8,503 bases of DNA, taken from Chloroflexota bacterium. GTDB taxonomy: Bacteria; Chloroflexota; Dormibacteria; CF-121. Positions 5,996 through 8,503 of the stretch are shown in pieces. Under the pieces are notes generated by a model that made no database searches, was not told the DNA's origin, and saw only the letters and a program-made list of their open reading frames with translations. The position numbers and the translations under genes are program-made. The stretch spans positions 1-8,503 of the forward strand of contig VBGO01000080.1 of NCBI GenBank assembly GCA_005882525.1. The letters are read 5' to 3'. How positions within the stretch are numbered: the stretch's first letter is position 1; each line of letters starts with the position of its first letter.

Positions 5996-6001
5996 AGGAG
6001 G
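5996..6001 (+). promoter_or_regulatory. Strong Shine-Dalgarno site for the GerW-family gene
   Basis: A full AGGAGG lies 6 bases before the ATG at 6008 and only 2-3 bases before the in-frame GTG at 6005, so ATG 6008 is the start. It is the best ribosome-binding site in the window, suggesting that this gene is translated well and independently of the genes before it. Confidence 0.8.
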
Positions 6002-6007
6002 ACTGTG

Positions 6008-6301
6008 ATGCGTGTCATGGATGTCATCAACGAAGCTAAAGGTGCGATGCGAGCCTCGGAAGTGTTCGGTGCTCCCTATGAGAAGGATGGGATCACGATC
6101 ATTCCCGCAGCCAGGATCTCGGGTGGCGCCGGCGGTGGCGGCGACCAGCACGAGCCGCAAGCGGGAGGCGGCGGCTTCGGCGTGTCGTCGCGACCGGTGG
6201 GCGCCTTCGTGATCAAGGGTGGCGATGTCCGGTGGCAGCCGGCCCTCGACCTCAACCGCGTCATTTTGATGGGCCAGCTGGTTGCCATCGTGGCGCTGTG
6301 A
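6008..6301 (+). CDS. GerW/YtfJ-family protein
   Basis: A 97-residue protein of the GerW (YtfJ) family. Family marks are SEVFGAPYEKDGITIIPAARI, then a glycine-rich stretch (GGAGGGG and GGGGFG, residues 39-57) and a strand region PVGAFVIKGGDVRW. A hydrophobic C-terminus (VILMGQLVAIVAL) could be a membrane-associating helix. In Bacillus the founding member is a spore protein needed for germination-related enzyme activation. Homologues also occur in many non-sporulating Actinomycetota and Chloroflexota, where the function is unknown. This copy is shorter than the Bacillus protein. No sporulation genes are nearby. It sits 40 bases before a PLP enzyme gene, which may be on the same transcript. Confidence 0.85.
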   Translation: MRVMDVINEAKGAMRASEVFGAPYEKDGITIIPAARISGGAGGGGDQHEPQAGGGGFGVSSRPVGAFVIKGGDVRWQPALDLNRVILMGQLVAIVAL

Positions 6302-6341
6302 CCGCGCGGGCCATCGTGAAAGCGTCGACGAAGCGCCGCTG

Positions 6342-7592
6342 ATGGCCATTCCAAGCGCGATCGACCTGGACCTGCAGGCGGTCCGCCGCCAGTTCCCCGC
6401 GCTTGGCCTGAAAATCGACGGGCAGCCGGCGGTCTACCTCGACAATCCCGCCGGCACCCAGGTACCGCAGCGGGTCATCGACCGTACGGCTGACTACTGG
6501 CGGACGATGAATGCGAATCAGGGCGGTAGCTTTGCCACCAGCCGGCGATCGGACGCCCTGATGGCCGACGTCCGCCAGGCGGCCGCGACCTTCGTGAATG
6601 CCGCCTCGGCCGACGAGATCGTCTTCGGCCCCAACATGACGACCCTGACGTTCGCGGTGAGCCGGGCGATCGGGCGTGAGCTACGACCCGGCGACGAGAT
6701 CGTCGTCACCCGGCTCGAACATGACGCCAACGTTTCGCCCTGGCTGGCGCTCCAGGAGCGCGGCGTCACCGTGCGGTTCGTCGACATCATAGTGCCGGAG
6801 TGCACGCTCGACATGCACGACCTGCACCGCCAGCTGAGCGCGCGAACCCGGCTGGTCGCGGTGACCCATGCCTCGAATGCGGTCGGAACCGTCCCCGATC
6901 TTGCCGAGGTGTCCCGGGCGGCCCACGCCGCGGGTGCCTGGTTGTGGGTCGATGCGGTGCATTACGGACCCCACGGATCCATCGATGTCCGCGCCATCGA
7001 TTGCGACTTTCTCGTGTGCTCGAGCTACAAGTTCTATGGGCCGCACCAGGGGATCCTCTACGGACGTCGCGAGCTGCTGGAGCGGCTGCATCCCTACAAG
7101 GTCCGCCCCGCGAGCGACGAGGGGCCGACCCGCTGGGAGACCGGGACGCAGAACCACGAGTGCCTCGCGGGCCTGCTCGGCGCCCTCGAGTACCTGGCGG
7201 GGCTCGGTGGCGCCGACCGTGTCGTCCGGCCCGCGCTGGAGGCGGCCATGCACCGCATTCGCGCGCACGAACGGGCGCTGGCGGCTCGCCTGATCGACGG
7301 TCTGCAGCAAATCGCTGGCATCCAGATTTATGGGATCACAGACCCGCAGGCGCTCGACCACCGGGTACCGACCGTCTCCCTGACCTGGCCGCCCCACCGG
7401 CCGGAGGCGCTCGCCCGCTGGCTCGCCGCTCACCAGGTCTTCACCTGGCATGGCAACCATTACGCCACCGAGGTGATCGCCCGCCTGGGGCTTGTCGAAC
7501 AGGGCGGCACGCTGCGCATCGGCATGGCCCACTACAACACGGCCAGCGAGGTCGACCTGGTGCTGGAGCTGCTCGCCGGCTACCGCCCCTGA
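6342..7592 (+). CDS. Cysteine desulfurase-like PLP enzyme (class V aminotransferase, VC1184-type)
   Basis: A 416-residue fold-type I PLP enzyme of aminotransferase class V. It has YLDNPAGTQVPQRVID near the start, the NMTTLTFAVSRAIG phosphate-binding region and H127 in RLEHDANVSPW, which stacks on PLP. D204 in WVDAVHYGPH contacts the pyridine nitrogen, and K230 in CSSYKFYGPHQGILYGR forms the Schiff base. TGTQNHE and the C-terminal LRIGMAHYNTASEVD complete the pattern. SYKFYGPHQG and the HYNT ending fit the cysteine desulfurase-like VC1184 subfamily rather than true IscS or SufS. The loop that carries the catalytic Cys in SufS reads WHGNHYA (369-375) and has no cysteine, so persulfide formation at that position is unlikely. 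The real reaction is unknown (a lyase or aminotransferase is possible). ATG 6342 gives a normal N-terminus, and the open frame upstream of it overlaps the GerW-family gene. No Fe-S scaffold or sulfur-relay gene is adjacent. Confidence 0.9.
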   Translation: MAIPSAIDLDLQAVRRQFPALGLKIDGQPAVYLDNPAGTQVPQRVIDRTADYWRTMNANQGGSFATSRRSDALMADVRQAAATFVNAASADEIVFGPNMTTLTFAVSRAIGRELRPGDEIVVTRLEHDANVSPWLALQERGVTVRFVDIIVPECTLDMHDLHRQLSARTRLVAVTHASNAVGTVPDLAEVSRAAHAAGAWLWVDAVHYGPHGSIDVRAIDCDFLVCSSYKFYGPHQGILYGRRELLERLHPYKVRPASDEGPTRWETGTQNHECLAGLLGALEYLAGLGGADRVVRPALEAAMHRIRAHERALAARLIDGLQQIAGIQIYGITDPQALDHRVPTVSLTWPPHRPEALARWLAAHQVFTWHGNHYATEVIARLGLVEQGGTLRIGMAHYNTASEVDLVLELLAGYRP

Positions 7593-7604
7593 GCCCGCCG
7601 GCGA
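7573..7604. terminator. Possible bidirectional hairpin between convergent genes
   Basis: TCGCCGGC (7573-7580) and GCCGGCGA (7597-7604) form a perfect 8-base inverted repeat with a 16-base loop. It spans the stop codon of the PLP enzyme and ends at the base before the stop codon of the convergent transporter. The position fits a shared terminator, but neither side has a T run, so the call is weak. Confidence 0.25.
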
Positions 7605-8503
7605 TCAGACGGTGATCAGCACCACGCCGGCCAGCGCCAGGCCGATGCCAGCCTGCTGGGGGCGGGCCGTCCGCTCCTTGAGGACGATCCGGGCCAGGAC
7701 GACGGTCGCGACCGGATACAGCGACGAGAGAATCGACACGATGCTCAATAGGCCGATCGTGGTTGCAACGGCGAAGAAGACGTCGGCGGCGACATCGAGG
7801 ACGCCCACGGCAACGAGTGGGGGCAGGTCGACGCGAGTAACCCTGACGCGCGATCGTAACAGCAGCCCGAGCCCCAGCAGCGCGCCGACACTCCCGGTTC
7901 GGGTCACGAGCACGCCCCACAGCGGGTCCGGCCGGCTGGCATAGCGAATCGCCACCAGGAAGACGCCGAAGGCCAGCGCGGCCAGCAGCGCCAGGCCAAC
8001 TCCGGGGATCAGCCGCCGCCCGGGTCCGCTTGGGCGTCGATCGAAGGCCAGCAGCGCGATGCCGGCGAGGGCCATCGCGATGCCGGCCAGCTGCAGCACG
8101 CTGGGTCGTTCGCCCGTGACCAGGCCGACCAGGATTGGGATGATGGGTCCGGTGGCGGCGATGGTGGACACGACGCTGACCACGCCGATCGCCATCCCGC
8201 GGTAGATGGCGGCCAGCCCGATAAGCCCCACCAGGCCGGCCAGCACGCCGGCAGCCATCCATGGTCCCGCCGTAAAGGGAACGCCGCGCATGATGACCAC
8301 GGCGCCGATCAGCACCAACGTTGGCGGCTGCGAGAAGAATAGGACCGCGAAGGCGCCCAGGCGCCGAGTCTTAAGGCCTCCGATGAAGTCACCGACGCCC
8401 CAGGACAGGCTGGCGGCGATGCCGAGCAGAACCGCGGTCAGTGAGCGACCCGGCGAACGGACGTCCTGGTCAGGAGATCGCCGAGGCGTTGCCGTTGGCC
8501 GTT
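7605..8503 (-). CDS. EamA/DMT-family transporter, 5' partial
   Basis: At least 299 codons on the minus strand with about ten hydrophobic helices in two repeats, the layout of EamA (drug/metabolite transporter) permeases in the cytoplasmic membrane. The frame has no stop and no ATG, GTG or TTG between 8319 and the right edge, so the start is outside the window. A TTG at 8316-8318 would remove helix 1, which reads SLSWGVGDFIGGLKTRRLGA in the upstream part, a typical EamA opening. The first repeat ends around LAGIAMALAGIALLAFDRRP. The second ends LYPVATVVLARIVLKERTARPQQAGIGLALAGVVLITV, with the conserved E-R-after-K motif and GIxLxLAGVxL close. The visible N-terminal part before helix 1 (RPTATPRRSPDQDVRSPGRS) is basic and cytosolic. 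The substrate is unknown; the family exports amino acids, metabolites or drugs. It converges on the PLP enzyme with 12 bases between stop codons. Confidence 0.9.
   Translation of the reverse strand, partial: RPTATPRRSPDQDVRSPGRSLTAVLLGIAASLSWGVGDFIGGLKTRRLGAFAVLFFSQPPTLVLIGAVVIMRGVPFTAGPWMAAGVLAGLVGLIGLAAIYRGMAIGVVSVVSTIAATGPIIPILVGLVTGERPSVLQLAGIAMALAGIALLAFDRRPSGPGRRLIPGVGLALLAALAFGVFLVAIRYASRPDPLWGVLVTRTGSVGALLGLGLLLRSRVRVTRVDLPPLVAVGVLDVAADVFFAVATTIGLLSIVSILSSLYPVATVVLARIVLKERTARPQQAGIGLALAGVVLITV

Noticed and set aside
6681..7615. Open frames in other phases over the PLP enzyme, including 271 codons on the plus strand
   Set aside because: Arg/Pro/Gly-rich shadow translations over a gene with intact PLP motifs.
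1..8503. tRNA, rRNA, CRISPR array, insertion sequence or prophage
   Set aside because: No cloverleaf, regularly spaced direct repeats, transposase motif or terminal repeats were seen on either strand.

Overview
The window comes from a GC-rich bacterium (about two-thirds G+C by eye, with strong third-position G/C preference and frequent antisense open frames). The gene mix is a GerW/YtfJ-family protein outside a sporulation cluster, a polytopic membrane sulfite-oxidase-fold protein, an ApbE/heme-b membrane pair and many start codons without Shine-Dalgarno sites. This would suit soil or aquatic Chloroflexota, Dormibacterota-like lineages or Actinomycetota. That placement is inference and no marker gene is present to settle it. 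There are no RNA genes, CRISPR arrays or insertion sequences that I can see.

Layout. (1) At the left edge, the 3' part of a gene for a winged-helix protein fused to a degenerate PD-(D/E)XK-like domain (to 914). (2) A 212-base palindrome-rich gap (915-1126). (3) A plus-strand redox cluster, 1127-4444: a small two-helix membrane protein, a five-helix membrane protein carrying a molybdopterin (sulfite oxidase-fold) domain, a 57-residue membrane-anchored peptide, an ApbE FAD:protein FMN transferase and a five-helix ferric-reductase-like heme b protein. The last three overlap or abut tightly. (4) A GNAT acetyltransferase and a class I SAM methyltransferase, overlapping by 8 bases, which follow the heme protein by only 13 bases (4458-5952). 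(5) A GerW/YtfJ-family protein with the best ribosome-binding site in the window, then a PLP-dependent cysteine-desulfurase-like enzyme (6008-7592). (6) A convergent minus-strand EamA/DMT transporter that runs off the right edge (7605-8503).

How they fit together. The molybdenum protein, ApbE and heme b membrane protein look like parts of one extracytoplasmic electron-transfer module. The Mo domain would face outside, ApbE would attach FMN covalently to an exported acceptor, and the heme b helices would carry electrons across the membrane. No recognisable FMN-binding acceptor domain lies in the window. The 57-residue peptide occupies the usual acceptor position and ends in a segment containing S-D-A-T, close to the S/T-G-A-S/T flavinylation motif. 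The Mo protein carries a twin-arginine motif just before its last helix, suggesting combined Sec and Tat insertion. These are the most interesting points here; the remaining genes look like ordinary accessory or housekeeping content.
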